Part shown: positions 49,501 to 58,730 of the stretch, piece after piece
Layout of the letters: each line of letters opens with the position of its first letter
Numbering within the stretch: the stretch's first letter is position 1
Origin: Flavobacterium poyangense
GTDB taxonomy: Bacteria; Bacteroidota; Bacteroidia; Flavobacteriales; Flavobacteriaceae
DNA: 64,000 nucleotides
Direction: 5' to 3'
Assembly (NCBI RefSeq): GCF_011751075.1
Contig: NZ_JAALLN010000012.1
Coordinates: 62,001-126,000 of the forward strand
Made by a program: the position numbers and the translations under genes
Notes under the pieces: model-generated
The model's input: the letters and a program-made list of their open reading frames with translations, nothing else
What the model was told of the DNA's origin: nothing
The model's database searches: none

Positions 49501-50868
49501 TTATAGTTTAAAATTCTTTTCAATTGCTTTAATCATTTCTCCGGCAATATCTTTATTTGTAGCACCCTCTATTCCTTCAAGACCCGGTGAAGAGTTTACT
49601 TCAAGTAATAATGGACCCTTAGAAGAACGAATAATATCGACTCCGGCTACTTTTAAATCCATTGCTTTGGCGGCTTTTATCGCGATTTTTTTCTCTTCGG
49701 CTGTTACTTTTATAACAGAAGCGGTTCCGCCAAGGTGGATATTAGCTCTGAATTCGCCCGGCATAGCCTCGCGTTGGATTGCAGCAACTACTTTTCCGTC
49801 AATAACAAAACAACGAATGTCTTTTCCGTTGGCTTCTTTAATGAATTCCTGAACCAGGATATTGGCATTTAAACTTTTGAAAGCATTGATAACACTTTCT
49901 GCCGCTTTTTTGGTTTCAGCCAAAACAACTCCTTTTCCTTGTGTGCCTTCCAGTAATTTTACGATCAACGGAGATCCTCCAACCATTTTAATCAGGTTGT
50001 CAGTATCTAATGGAGAATTGGCAAAACCGGTGGTCGGAATGTCGATTCCACTGTTTAATAATAACTGAAGGGAGTATAATTTATCACGGGATTGAGTGAT
50101 GGCGGTAGCTGAGTTTAAACAGAAAACCTTCAAGGCTTCAAACTGACGTGTCAAAGCACAGCCATAGAATGTAATGCTTGGTCGGATTCGTGGAATAATA
50201 GCATCAAATTGATTGAGGATTTTTCCTCCTCTGTAATGAATTTCAGGAGTTTTGGCATCCAGTTTCATGTAACATTCTTTGATGTTCAAAAAATGCATTT
50301 CGTGACCGCGCATTTCGCCGGCCTCCATGATTCTTTTATTGCTGTAGAGTTCAGGATTGCTGGCCAGAAGTCCAATTCGTAGACCTGAGGTTGCTTTTTC
50401 TGAATTTTGATATAGTTCTTTTAATGATTCCGGTGTGGGTTGCCCTAACATGTATTTTTCTTCAGGGTCTACCAATACGCGTCCGCTCATGGCTTCGCGG
50501 CCTAAAAGCATTCTGAAACCCATTGAATCTCTGTTGGTCAATGTCATTTCGATAGGCCACTTGGCATCGCCAATTTTAAGATGCGTCTGGATTACATAGC
50601 GATGTTCTCTGAAGCCGCTGGAACTTTTTACAATTCTTTTGTCAATCAACGGTGCTTCACAATGTATAATGGTTTTGATGTTGTTTTGTATCGGGTTAAT
50701 GTCAAATTTTACCCAATTAGTATCATTTTTAATAAAGGGTGCTATGTTTATAGCATGCAGGGCCGATGTCTTGGCACCGGAATCCACACGAGCTTTAATT
50801 GTCGGGATTCCCAACTCAGGAAATGAGCACCATTCTTCGCTACCTAAAATGACTTTGTTTTGAAGCAT
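49501..50868 (-). CDS. rimK: Fusion of RimB-like protease domain and RimK ATP-grasp ligase
   Basis: 455 residues from 50868 (MLQNKVILGSEEW); 11 basic residues from 50901 are unlikely. Residues about 1-150 form the retropepsin-like ATP-dependent zinc protease domain, with the catalytic-type VDSGAKTSALHA. Residues about 165-455 are RimK, the ATP-grasp ligase that adds glutamate to the C-terminus of ribosomal protein S6: KLLEGTQGKGVVLAE, DIRCFVIDGKVVAAIQRE, and the metal-binding LLLEVNSSPGLEGIE. In some bacteria the protease-like partner, RimB, is a separate protein that regulates RimK. Fused here, it can sense or trim the same substrate. Confidence 0.9.
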   Translation of the reverse strand: MLQNKVILGSEEWCSFPELGIPTIKARVDSGAKTSALHAINIAPFIKNDTNWVKFDINPIQNNIKTIIHCEAPLIDKRIVKSSSGFREHRYVIQTHLKIGDAKWPIEMTLTNRDSMGFRMLLGREAMSGRVLVDPEEKYMLGQPTPESLKELYQNSEKATSGLRIGLLASNPELYSNKRIMEAGEMRGHEMHFLNIKECYMKLDAKTPEIHYRGGKILNQFDAIIPRIRPSITFYGCALTRQFEALKVFCLNSATAITQSRDKLYSLQLLLNSGIDIPTTGFANSPLDTDNLIKMVGGSPLIVKLLEGTQGKGVVLAETKKAAESVINAFKSLNANILVQEFIKEANGKDIRCFVIDGKVVAAIQREAMPGEFRANIHLGGTASVIKVTAEEKKIAIKAAKAMDLKVAGVDIIRSSKGPLLLEVNSSPGLEGIEGATNKDIAGEMIKAIEKNFKL

Positions 50869-50947
50869 ACGTTGTTTTTTGTTATAGAATTTAAGAGTCA
50901 AAAATAGCTATTTGCTTTTAATAAATCGAGGATTCGGGCTAAAGAAT

Positions 50948-50980
50948 AAACCCGTTATGTTATAAAAACGTAACGGGTTT
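50948..50980 (-). terminator. clpC terminator
   Basis: AAACCCGTTA / TAACGGGTTT stem with a 13 base loop, about 28 bases after the clpC stop. Confidence 0.88.
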
Positions 50981-51007
50981 GTTATTTCTGTTATAAAAAA
51001 AAGTATG

Positions 51008-53554
51008 TTATTGATTGGTTGGCTCTTCGGCTTTGTGTATTTCTACAGAAAGTTCCTGAGAGTCATCTTTTAAGTCCATTAAGATCTCATCACCGGAATG
51101 TATTTTTGAAGTGATGATTTCTTCTGCCAGTAAATCTTCAACATATTTCTGGATCGCTCTTTTTAGAGGTCTTGCTCCAAACTGTTTGTCAAAGCCTTTG
51201 TCGGCGATAAATGCTTTCGCTTTATCAGTAAGATTTAAACGGTATCCTAATTCGGCAACGCGAGAGTACAGTTTTTTAAGTTCAATTTCGATAATGATAT
51301 CGATATCTGCTTTTTCTAAACTGTTGAATACAATTACATCGTCAATTCTGTTTAAGAATTCAGGAGCAAAAGTTTTCTTCAATGCGTTTTCGATAATACT
51401 TTTCGAGTTATCGTCTGCCTGAGCGATTTTTGCAGCAGTTCCAAATCCAACACCTTGTCCAAAGTCTTTTAACTGACGGGCACCAACATTAGAAGTCATG
51501 ATGATGATCGTGTTTTTAAAATCGATTTTACGACCCAAACTATCCGTTAAATATCCATCATCTAATACTTGTAGCATCATGTTGAATACATCCGGATGTG
51601 CTTTTTCGATCTCATCTAAAAGAACAACACAGTATGGTTTTCTACGTACTTTTTCTGTTAATTGACCACCTTCTTCGTATCCTACGTATCCCGGAGGCGC
51701 TCCAACTAAACGGGAAATAGCAAATTTCTCCATGTATTCACTCATGTCGATACGAATTAAGGCATCTTCAGAGTCGAATAATTCTTTTGCCAGAACTTTG
51801 GCTAATTGTGTTTTACCAACTCCGGTCTGACCTAAGAAAATAAACGAACCGATTGGTTTGTTCGGGTCTTTAAGTCCAGCTCTGTTACGCTGAATAGAAC
51901 GGGCAATTTTTAAAACAGCTTCGTTTTGACCAATTACTTTATTTTGAATTAATTCCGGTAATTGGGCTAATTTATTACTCTCTGTTTGTGCAATTCTGTT
52001 TACAGGGATTCCGGTCATCATAGAAACAACATCGGCTACATTGTCTTCTGTAACTTCAATACGGTTGTTTTTAGAGTCTTCTTCCCATTGTTCCTGAGCT
52101 ACAGCCAGATCTTTTTCGATGCGTTTTTCATCATCGCGAAGTTTGGCTGCTTCTTCATATTTTTGTTTTTTAACAACCATATTTTTAAGCTCACGTACTT
52201 CTTCCAACTGACGTTCCAGATCTAAAATTTGTTTAGGGACATCAATATTGGTAATGTGTACACGAGATCCTGCTTCGTCAAGAGCATCAATAGCTTTGTC
52301 CGGTAAAAAACGTTCAGACATATATCTGTTGGTTAGTTTAACACAGGCTTCAATGGCTTCTTGCGTATACGTAACATTATGGTGGTCTTCGTATTTGTCT
52401 TTTACATTATTCAAAATAGCAATTGTTTCCTCAACAGAAGTTGGTTCTACAATAACTTTTTGGAAACGTCTTTCCAGAGCTCCGTCTTTCTCGATGTATT
52501 GTCTGTACTCATCAAGAGTAGTTGCTCCAATACATTGAATTTCGCCTCTTGCTAAAGCAGGTTTGAACATGTTGGAAGCGTCTAATGATCCAGTTGCTCC
52601 ACCGGCACCTACTATAGTGTGGATCTCGTCAATAAAAAGAATGATATCATCGTTTTTTTCAAGCTCGTTCATCACGGCTTTCATTCTTTCTTCAAACTGT
52701 CCGCGGTATTTTGTTCCGGCTACCAGACTCGCCAAATCAAGAGTTACTACACGTTTGTTGAATAAGATACGAGATACTTTTTTCTGGATGATGCGCAACG
52801 CCAGACCTTCTGCAATAGCAGATTTACCAACTCCGGGCTCTCCAATAAGAAGCGGGTTGTTCTTTTTTCTACGGCTTAGGATTTGAGAAACGCGTTCGAT
52901 TTCTTTTTCGCGTCCTACCACCGGGTCCAGTTTTCCTTCCTCAGCCATTTCTGTTAAATCTCTCCCAAAATTATCTAAAACCGGTGTTTTTGATTTTTTG
53001 TTTGACTTATTGGCGGGATTGTTAAAACTACTTTCTTTAAGACTGTCATCTTGTCCTGAATCATCGTTGTATGATTCGTTTCTTGGCAAGTTTTCTAAGA
53101 ATTCTTCTTCGTTTGGAGTCATATTTAAATATTGTTCTTTAGCTATGTCATAATCTATTTTTAGTTTATTCAATAGCTTGGTTGTTGGATCGTTTTCGTT
53201 TCGTAAGATGCATAACAGCAGATGCGCCGTGCTTATCGAGGAGCTTTGAAATACTTTTGCTTCGAGAAAGGTGGTCTTCAGAGCTCTTTCAGCTTGTCGG
53301 GTAAGGTGAAGATTTTTCTTTTCTGCATTGATTTCAACGCTTTGATTGGCTGGACTGAGTATTTCTACTTTTCTGCGTAAATGATCTAAATCAACAGCCA
53401 GGTTGTTGAGGATATGAATGGCTTTGCCGTTTCCATCTCTCAAAATGCCCAGCATTAGATGCTCAGTACCAATAAAGTCGTGCCCTAAACGTAAGGCTTC
53501 TTCTTTACTGTAGGTAATAACATCTTTTACTCTTGGTGAAAAATTATCATCCAT
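51008..53554 (-). CDS. clpC: ATP-dependent Clp protease ATP-binding subunit ClpC
   Basis: AAA+ unfoldase that feeds proteins to ClpP, 848 residues. The start MDDNFSPRVKDVITYSKEEA is canonical. Clp_N repeats occupy about 1-145 (GTEHLMLGILRD), the first AAA domain has Walker A GEPGVGKSA and Walker B ILFIDEIHT, and a UVR motif (YEEAAKLRDDEKRI) lies in the middle domain, which marks ClpC rather than ClpA or ClpB. The second AAA domain has GQTGVGKT and the C-terminal GFDKQFGARPLKRAIQKY. It is divergent from gyrA. No McsA/McsB partners are near. Confidence 0.97.
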   Translation of the reverse strand: MDDNFSPRVKDVITYSKEEALRLGHDFIGTEHLMLGILRDGNGKAIHILNNLAVDLDHLRRKVEILSPANQSVEINAEKKNLHLTRQAERALKTTFLEAKVFQSSSISTAHLLLCILRNENDPTTKLLNKLKIDYDIAKEQYLNMTPNEEEFLENLPRNESYNDDSGQDDSLKESSFNNPANKSNKKSKTPVLDNFGRDLTEMAEEGKLDPVVGREKEIERVSQILSRRKKNNPLLIGEPGVGKSAIAEGLALRIIQKKVSRILFNKRVVTLDLASLVAGTKYRGQFEERMKAVMNELEKNDDIILFIDEIHTIVGAGGATGSLDASNMFKPALARGEIQCIGATTLDEYRQYIEKDGALERRFQKVIVEPTSVEETIAILNNVKDKYEDHHNVTYTQEAIEACVKLTNRYMSERFLPDKAIDALDEAGSRVHITNIDVPKQILDLERQLEEVRELKNMVVKKQKYEEAAKLRDDEKRIEKDLAVAQEQWEEDSKNNRIEVTEDNVADVVSMMTGIPVNRIAQTESNKLAQLPELIQNKVIGQNEAVLKIARSIQRNRAGLKDPNKPIGSFIFLGQTGVGKTQLAKVLAKELFDSEDALIRIDMSEYMEKFAISRLVGAPPGYVGYEEGGQLTEKVRRKPYCVVLLDEIEKAHPDVFNMMLQVLDDGYLTDSLGRKIDFKNTIIIMTSNVGARQLKDFGQGVGFGTAAKIAQADDNSKSIIENALKKTFAPEFLNRIDDVIVFNSLEKADIDIIIEIELKKLYSRVAELGYRLNLTDKAKAFIADKGFDKQFGARPLKRAIQKYVEDLLAEEIITSKIHSGDEILMDLKDDSQELSVEIHKAEEPTNQ

Positions 53555-53662
53555 AATATATAATTGTAATGTCTAGTAAATTTAGTGAATTACGGTGTGA
53601 AAAACAAAAACCGTACCCTTCGGAATCTCATGACAGCTAATAGACAAAAAAAATAACAAAAA

Positions 53663-53680
53663 AAGCGTTAAAAAACGCTT
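53663..53680. other. Small dyad between clpC and gyrA
   Basis: AAGCGTTAAAAAACGCTT is a short hairpin in the divergent spacer. It could be part of either promoter region; its role is unclear. Confidence 0.35.
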
Positions 53681-53815
53681 AATTTATTAACCAAAATCGA
53701 AAATAAAGTTGTTAATAAATCATTGAAATAAGTGTGTCAACATAGTTATAAAAATTTCAAAAAACCGTATCTTGGCACGCTTTGAAATTAATATAATTAT
53801 TTAATATAACAACTT

Positions 53816-56458
53816 ATGTCTGAAGGAGAAAAGTTAATTCCTATTAACATAGAGGATGAAATGAAATCAGCTTACATCGATTATTCGATGTCAGTAATTG
53901 TATCACGAGCACTTCCGGATGTTAGAGATGGCTTGAAACCGGTACATCGAAGAGTTCTTTATGGAATGTATGATTTAGGTGTAACTTCAAGATCCGCACA
54001 CAAGAAATCAGCAAGAATCGTAGGAGAGGTTCTGGGTAAGTATCACCCGCATGGTGATACCTCTGTTTACGACGCTATGGTGCGTATGGCTCAGGAGTGG
54101 AGTATGCGTTATTTATTAGTAGATGGTCAGGGTAACTTTGGTTCTGTCGATGGCGACAGTCCGGCAGCAATGCGTTATACTGAGGCAAGAATGCGTAAGA
54201 TTTCGGAAGATATTATGGCAGATATCGAAAAAGAAACGGTTGATTTTCAACTAAACTTTGACGATACTTTATATGAGCCAAAAGTAATGCCAACCAGAGT
54301 TCCTACTTTATTGGTAAACGGAGCAACAGGTATTGCAGTTGGTATGGCTACTAATATGCCACCACACAATTTAACAGAAGTTATCAATGGTACATTAGCG
54401 TATCTGGATAATAACGATATTGAAGTTGACGAGTTAATGACACATATTAAAGCTCCTGATTTTCCAACAGGAGGTGTAATATATGGTTATGAAGGTGTTC
54501 GTGAAGCTTTTAAAACCGGTAGAGGACGTATTGTAATGCGTGCTAAAGTTGGTTTCGAAGAAGTAGACGGAAGAGAATGTATTATTGTTACTGAAATTCC
54601 GTACCAAATTAATAAAGCCGAAATGATCAAACGTACGGCTGATTTGGTTAATGACAAAAAAATCGAGGGTATTGCTAACATTCGTGACGAATCGGATAGA
54701 ACTGGTATGCGTATCGTGTATATCCTGAAACGTGATGCTACGCCAAACGTAGTTTTGAATACCTTATATAAATACACTTCATTGCAGTCTTCTTTCAGTG
54801 TAAACAATATTGCATTGGTGAAAGGTCGTCCTCAAATGTTGAATCTGAAAGATATGATTCACTATTTTATTGAGCACCGTCACGATGTAGTAGTTCGCAG
54901 AACACAGTTTGAATTGCGTAAAGCTGAAGAAAGAGCACATATTTTAGAAGGATTAATTATTGCTTCTGATAATATCGACGAAGTAATTGCGATCATTAGA
55001 GGATCTAAAAATACAGAAGAAGCTCGTGAAAAATTAATCGAAAGATTTAGTTTGTCAGATATTCAGGCTCGCGCAATTGTAGAAATGCGTTTGCGTCAGT
55101 TGACTGGTCTGGAGCAGGATAAGTTAAGAGCTGAGTTTGAAGAATTAATGAAATTAATAGAGCATTTGAAAGCTTTATTGGCAGATGTAGATCTAAGAAC
55201 CAACTTAATTAAAGAAGAACTGGAAGAAATTCGTGAGAAATACGGAGATGAGCGTCGTTCTACTATAGAATATTCAGGTGGTGATGTAAGTATAGAAGAT
55301 TTAATTGCCGATGAGAATGTGGTGATTACCATTTCGCATGCAGGTTATATCAAACGTACTAACCTTACAGAGTACAAAACGCAAAACAGAGGTGGTGTTG
55401 GACAAAAAAGTGCAGGAACAAGAGATCAGGATTTCCTTGAGCATATGTTCGTTGCAACAAACCACCAATATATGATGTTCTTTACGCAAAAAGGAAAATG
55501 TTTCTGGATGCGCGTTTACGAAATTCCGGAAGGAAGCAAAACGGCAAAAGGTAGAGCAATCCAGAACTTGGTAAATATTGAAAGCGATGATAAAGTAAAA
55601 GCATTCATTTGTACACAAGATCTAAAAGACAAAGATTATATCAACAGTCATAATCTTGTAATGGTAACTAAACAAGGACAGGTTAAGAAAACATCTTTAG
55701 AGAAGTATTCTAAGCCTAGAGTAAATGGTGTTGCTGCTATTACAATTAAAGAAGGAGATGAGTTACTTGAAGCGAAATTAACAAATGGTGACAGCCAAAT
55801 TATTCTGGCAGTGAAATCCGGTAAATTAGTTCGTTTTGAGGAAACTAAAACTCGTCCGATGGGTAGAACGGCTTCGGGAGTTCGTGGAATTACACTAAAA
55901 GATGATACCGATGAAGTAATTGGTATGGTTACAATCGACAGAGAGAATGTTAACGATTCGCAAATCTTAGTTGTTACAGAAAACGGATACGGAAAACGTA
56001 CTAAATTAGTAGACGATGACGGTGAGGATGTTTACAGAATTACAAACCGTGGAGGAAAAGGAGTTAAAACTCTTAATATCACGGAGAAAACAGGGAAATT
56101 GATTTCGATTAATGCTGTAACCGATGCAGATGATTTGATGATTATCAACAAGTCCGGATTAACAATCAGAATGGCAATTGAAGATTTACGTGTAATGGGT
56201 CGTGCAACGCAAGGTGTTCGATTGATTAACTTAAAAGGGAAAGATTCTATCGCTGCTGTTACAAAAGTAATGAAAGATGATGTGGCAGAAGTTGTTGTTG
56301 ATGAAGACGGTAATGTTATAGAATCAGCTATAGAACGAGTTAAACCGGATATGGAAGTTCTTGAAGACGATACAGTAGTTGAAGACGATGACGAGGATGA
56401 TACTGAAGAAGAAACAGAAGACGAAGATGATTCTGATGACGAAGAATCAGAAGATTAA
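53816..56458 (+). CDS. gyrA: DNA gyrase subunit A
   Basis: Type II topoisomerase cleavage subunit, 880 residues. The start MSEGEKLIPINIEDEMKSAY is canonical. The active-site Tyr is in AMRYTEARM. The quinolone-resistance region reads HPHGDTSVYDAMVRMAQEW, with Thr then Ser where E. coli has Ser83-Ala84; the Asp87 equivalent is kept. The C-terminal half has the beta-pinwheel with the GyrA box QNRGGVGQKSAG, expected for gyrase rather than topoisomerase IV. A 35-residue almost purely acidic tail (EDDTVVEDDDEDDTEEE and on) closes the protein. The TPR gene 41 bases downstream is probably co-transcribed. Confidence 0.97.
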   Translation: MSEGEKLIPINIEDEMKSAYIDYSMSVIVSRALPDVRDGLKPVHRRVLYGMYDLGVTSRSAHKKSARIVGEVLGKYHPHGDTSVYDAMVRMAQEWSMRYLLVDGQGNFGSVDGDSPAAMRYTEARMRKISEDIMADIEKETVDFQLNFDDTLYEPKVMPTRVPTLLVNGATGIAVGMATNMPPHNLTEVINGTLAYLDNNDIEVDELMTHIKAPDFPTGGVIYGYEGVREAFKTGRGRIVMRAKVGFEEVDGRECIIVTEIPYQINKAEMIKRTADLVNDKKIEGIANIRDESDRTGMRIVYILKRDATPNVVLNTLYKYTSLQSSFSVNNIALVKGRPQMLNLKDMIHYFIEHRHDVVVRRTQFELRKAEERAHILEGLIIASDNIDEVIAIIRGSKNTEEAREKLIERFSLSDIQARAIVEMRLRQLTGLEQDKLRAEFEELMKLIEHLKALLADVDLRTNLIKEELEEIREKYGDERRSTIEYSGGDVSIEDLIADENVVITISHAGYIKRTNLTEYKTQNRGGVGQKSAGTRDQDFLEHMFVATNHQYMMFFTQKGKCFWMRVYEIPEGSKTAKGRAIQNLVNIESDDKVKAFICTQDLKDKDYINSHNLVMVTKQGQVKKTSLEKYSKPRVNGVAAITIKEGDELLEAKLTNGDSQIILAVKSGKLVRFEETKTRPMGRTASGVRGITLKDDTDEVIGMVTIDRENVNDSQILVVTENGYGKRTKLVDDDGEDVYRITNRGGKGVKTLNITEKTGKLISINAVTDADDLMIINKSGLTIRMAIEDLRVMGRATQGVRLINLKGKDSIAAVTKVMKDDVAEVVVDEDGNVIESAIERVKPDMEVLEDDTVVEDDDEDDTEEETEDEDDSDDEESED

Positions 56459-56499
56459 GTAAACCACAAAAATTAAATTAAATATACAAATAGACTATT

Positions 56500-57768
56500 A
56501 TGAAAAGTAAATATGTAATACTTGCGTCAGCATTACTGATTTCGGCAGCTACTTTTGCTCAAAAAGATCAGATTAAAAGTGCTGAAAAAGCATTAAAAGG
56601 CGGAGACGCTCAAGGGGCGATTGCAATACTAAAAGATGCTGAAAATTTAGTTGTTAATGCTAAAGAAGCTGAACAGGCACAATATTATTTTGTGCAAGGG
56701 AATGCTTATTTGGATTTGGCTAATAAAAAAGTTGAAGAAGGTAAAAACTTATCTCTTGCAGCAGATAGCTACAAAAAATTAATTGATATTGAAAAAGCAT
56801 CAGGGAAGTTGAAATATTCTACTCAGGCTGCTACTTCAATTACACAAATTAAAGGGACTTTGATCAATTCGGCTATTGCTGATACACAGTCAAACAAACA
56901 CGCTGCGGGTGCAAAGAAATTGTATGATGCATATTTGTTAGACAAGAAAGATACAATCAATTTGTATTATGCGGCTTCAACAGCAGTAAATGCTCAGGAT
57001 TATGATGCTGCTTTACCAATGTATGAAGAGTTAAAAAAGGTTAATTTTTCCGGTAAAGGGACTAGTTACTTGGCTTTAAATAAGGCTACGGGTAACGAAG
57101 ACGGGTTTAATAATGCTAACGAAAGAGATTTAGCTGTAAAATTAGGAACTCACGAAAAACCAAAAACAGAAGCAATTCCTTCTAAAAGAGGTGAGATCTA
57201 TAAAAATCTTGCTTTAATCCTGGTTCAAAAAGGACGTATCGAAGATGCTAAAAAAGCGATTGTCGATGCTAGAAAAACAAACCCGGAAGATGCTTCTTTA
57301 TTGTTAACAGAAGCGAACTTGTATCTTGAGACTAAGGATTTCGAGACTTACAAAAAATTGGTGAACGAAGCTTTGCAAAAAGATCCGAACAATGCAGATT
57401 TATTATTTAATTTAGGAGTAATCAGCAACAACGCAAAGAATCCTGCAGATGCTGAGAAATACTATTTGAAAGCGATCGAAATTAAACCGGACTATACAAA
57501 CGCTTATCTTAACCTTGCTGCTTTAAAATTAGAAGCTGAGAAACCAATTATTGATGAAATGAATAAATTGGGTACTTCTGCAAAAGATATGAAGCGTTAT
57601 GACGTTTTAAAAGCACAAAGAGAGTCTGTTTTCAAAGGAGTGATTCCATACCTTAAAAAAGCAAATGAATTAGATCCTAAAAATGAAGATGTTTCTAAAA
57701 CATTATTAGGAGTTTACAAAGCATTAGAAATGACTGCTGAGGCAAAAGCTTTGAAAGCTACCATGTAA
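56500..57768 (+). CDS. Exported tetratricopeptide repeat protein
   Basis: 422 residues with a signal peptide (1-20, YVILASALLISAATFAQ). Several TPR units are visible, the clearest about 255-345 (TNPEDASLLLTEANLYLETK; DPNNADLLFNLGVISNNAKN; ADAEKYYLKAIEIKPDYTNA). Thus it is a periplasmic scaffold of unknown partners. It follows gyrA by 41 bases, an arrangement common in Flavobacteria, and ends at a strong terminator. Confidence 0.88.
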   Translation: MKSKYVILASALLISAATFAQKDQIKSAEKALKGGDAQGAIAILKDAENLVVNAKEAEQAQYYFVQGNAYLDLANKKVEEGKNLSLAADSYKKLIDIEKASGKLKYSTQAATSITQIKGTLINSAIADTQSNKHAAGAKKLYDAYLLDKKDTINLYYAASTAVNAQDYDAALPMYEELKKVNFSGKGTSYLALNKATGNEDGFNNANERDLAVKLGTHEKPKTEAIPSKRGEIYKNLALILVQKGRIEDAKKAIVDARKTNPEDASLLLTEANLYLETKDFETYKKLVNEALQKDPNNADLLFNLGVISNNAKNPADAEKYYLKAIEIKPDYTNAYLNLAALKLEAEKPIIDEMNKLGTSAKDMKRYDVLKAQRESVFKGVIPYLKKANELDPKNEDVSKTLLGVYKALEMTAEAKALKATM

Positions 57769-57799
57769 GATGTAAAAAGTAAAATGCGTATGCATAAAA

Positions 57800-57827
57800 A
57801 AAACCAAGGCTTAGCCTTGGTTTTTTT
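57800..57827 (+). terminator. gyrA-TPR operon terminator
   Basis: AACCAAGGC / GCCTTGGTT with a TTA loop, then seven T; about 33 bases after the stop. Confidence 0.95.
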
Positions 57828-57845
57828 ATTTATACCCGCCACCAA

Positions 57846-57948
57846 TTGTCATTCAGAAGAATGAGGAATCACACAAGAAACTCCGTAAAGAGAATCACTA
57901 ATCTTTGCCGAATTACTGGTGTGATTTCTCCTAAAGTCGAAATGACAA
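57846..57948. repeat. Fold-back repeat, TGTCATT-GTGTGATT type
   Basis: Left arm TTGTCATTCAGAAGAATGAG and AATCACAC; right arm GTGTGATTTCTCC and AAAGTCGAAATGACAA. A related element with different middle lies at 39511-39622, and a left-arm relative at 17730-17780 (with GAAACTCCG-CAAAGA shared). Confidence 0.75.
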
Positions 57949-58008
57949 AGTAAGTGCTTACAGGAATTGACAATGGCAGAGAAGGTTGTTCTGCGAAATG
58001 GTTATTCA

Positions 58009-58428
58009 TTACCCAATCAGAGCAACAGACAGCGTAATTGTAGTATTCAGTAATTTAGAAATTGGGCAAATCTCTTTTGCTTTTTTAGCAGTCGCCTCAA
58101 ATTCTTCTGCTGAAATAGAAGGAACTTTTCCTTTTAAATCTAGATGAATCAAAGTTATTGTGCCATCTTCAAAAGTTACTGTCGCTTCTGTGGTTAAATC
58201 ATCTGCGGTAAAACCTCCATCGTTAAGTAAAAAACTTAATTGCATTGTAAAACAGCCGGAATGAGCTGCCGCAATAAGTTCTTCAGGATTTGTTCCGACT
58301 CCGTCTGCAAATCTTGTTTTAAAAGATAATTGCGCATTGTCTAATGTAGTACTTTGTGTACTGATAGTTCCTTTTCCTTCCAGACCGGTTCCTTTCCAGT
58401 TGGCATTTGCTTTTCTTGTAAATTTCAT
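58009..58428 (-). CDS. OsmC family peroxiredoxin
   Basis: 139-residue protein of the OsmC/Ohr superfamily, OsmC subgroup. Both redox cysteines are present: AAHSGCFTMQLSFLL and ICPISKLL. It opens with NANWKGTGLEGKGTIST, typical of OsmC. The enzyme reduces organic hydroperoxides with its Cys pair. It is followed by repeats and transcribed alone, with no OhrR regulator nearby. Confidence 0.93.
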   Translation of the reverse strand: MKFTRKANANWKGTGLEGKGTISTQSTTLDNAQLSFKTRFADGVGTNPEELIAAAHSGCFTMQLSFLLNDGGFTADDLTTEATVTFEDGTITLIHLDLKGKVPSISAEEFEATAKKAKEICPISKLLNTTITLSVALIG

Positions 58429-58669
58429 GTCTGTAATTTGTTTAAATTTTGTTTGTTAAATATTTATAACGTTTATTATATGTTACAATTTAAATAGATG
58501 TCTCGTAGTTTTGTGTCATAAATTTATAGCTGTTTCCTTTGGATTTGTAGTTGTTTTTTTGTGCGCTTATCTTTGTAATTTGTTGATTTTTAATAGATAG
58601 CGAATAGTAAATATAGTTAATATTTTGCAGTTTTGTTTTACGATTTTATTATTTGAAAGTAAAGCATAA

Positions 58670-58703
58670 AAAAAAGGTGCAATGAATATTTTCATTACAC
58701 CTT
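58670..58703 (-). terminator. Terminator after the DUF349 gene
   Basis: AAGGTG-C-AATGAA pairs with TTCATT-A-CACCTT (one mismatch) and is followed on the minus strand by eight T. It is 28 bases after the stop. Confidence 0.88.
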
Positions 58704-58730
58704 GTAGAATTGTGTTTTTAAACTCAAATT

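Noticed and set aside
53816..56458. Quinolone-resistance change in GyrA (Thr at the Ser83 position)
   Set aside because: Thr at this position is natural in many bacteria, and the Asp87 equivalent is unchanged; without a close reference it cannot be called a mutation.
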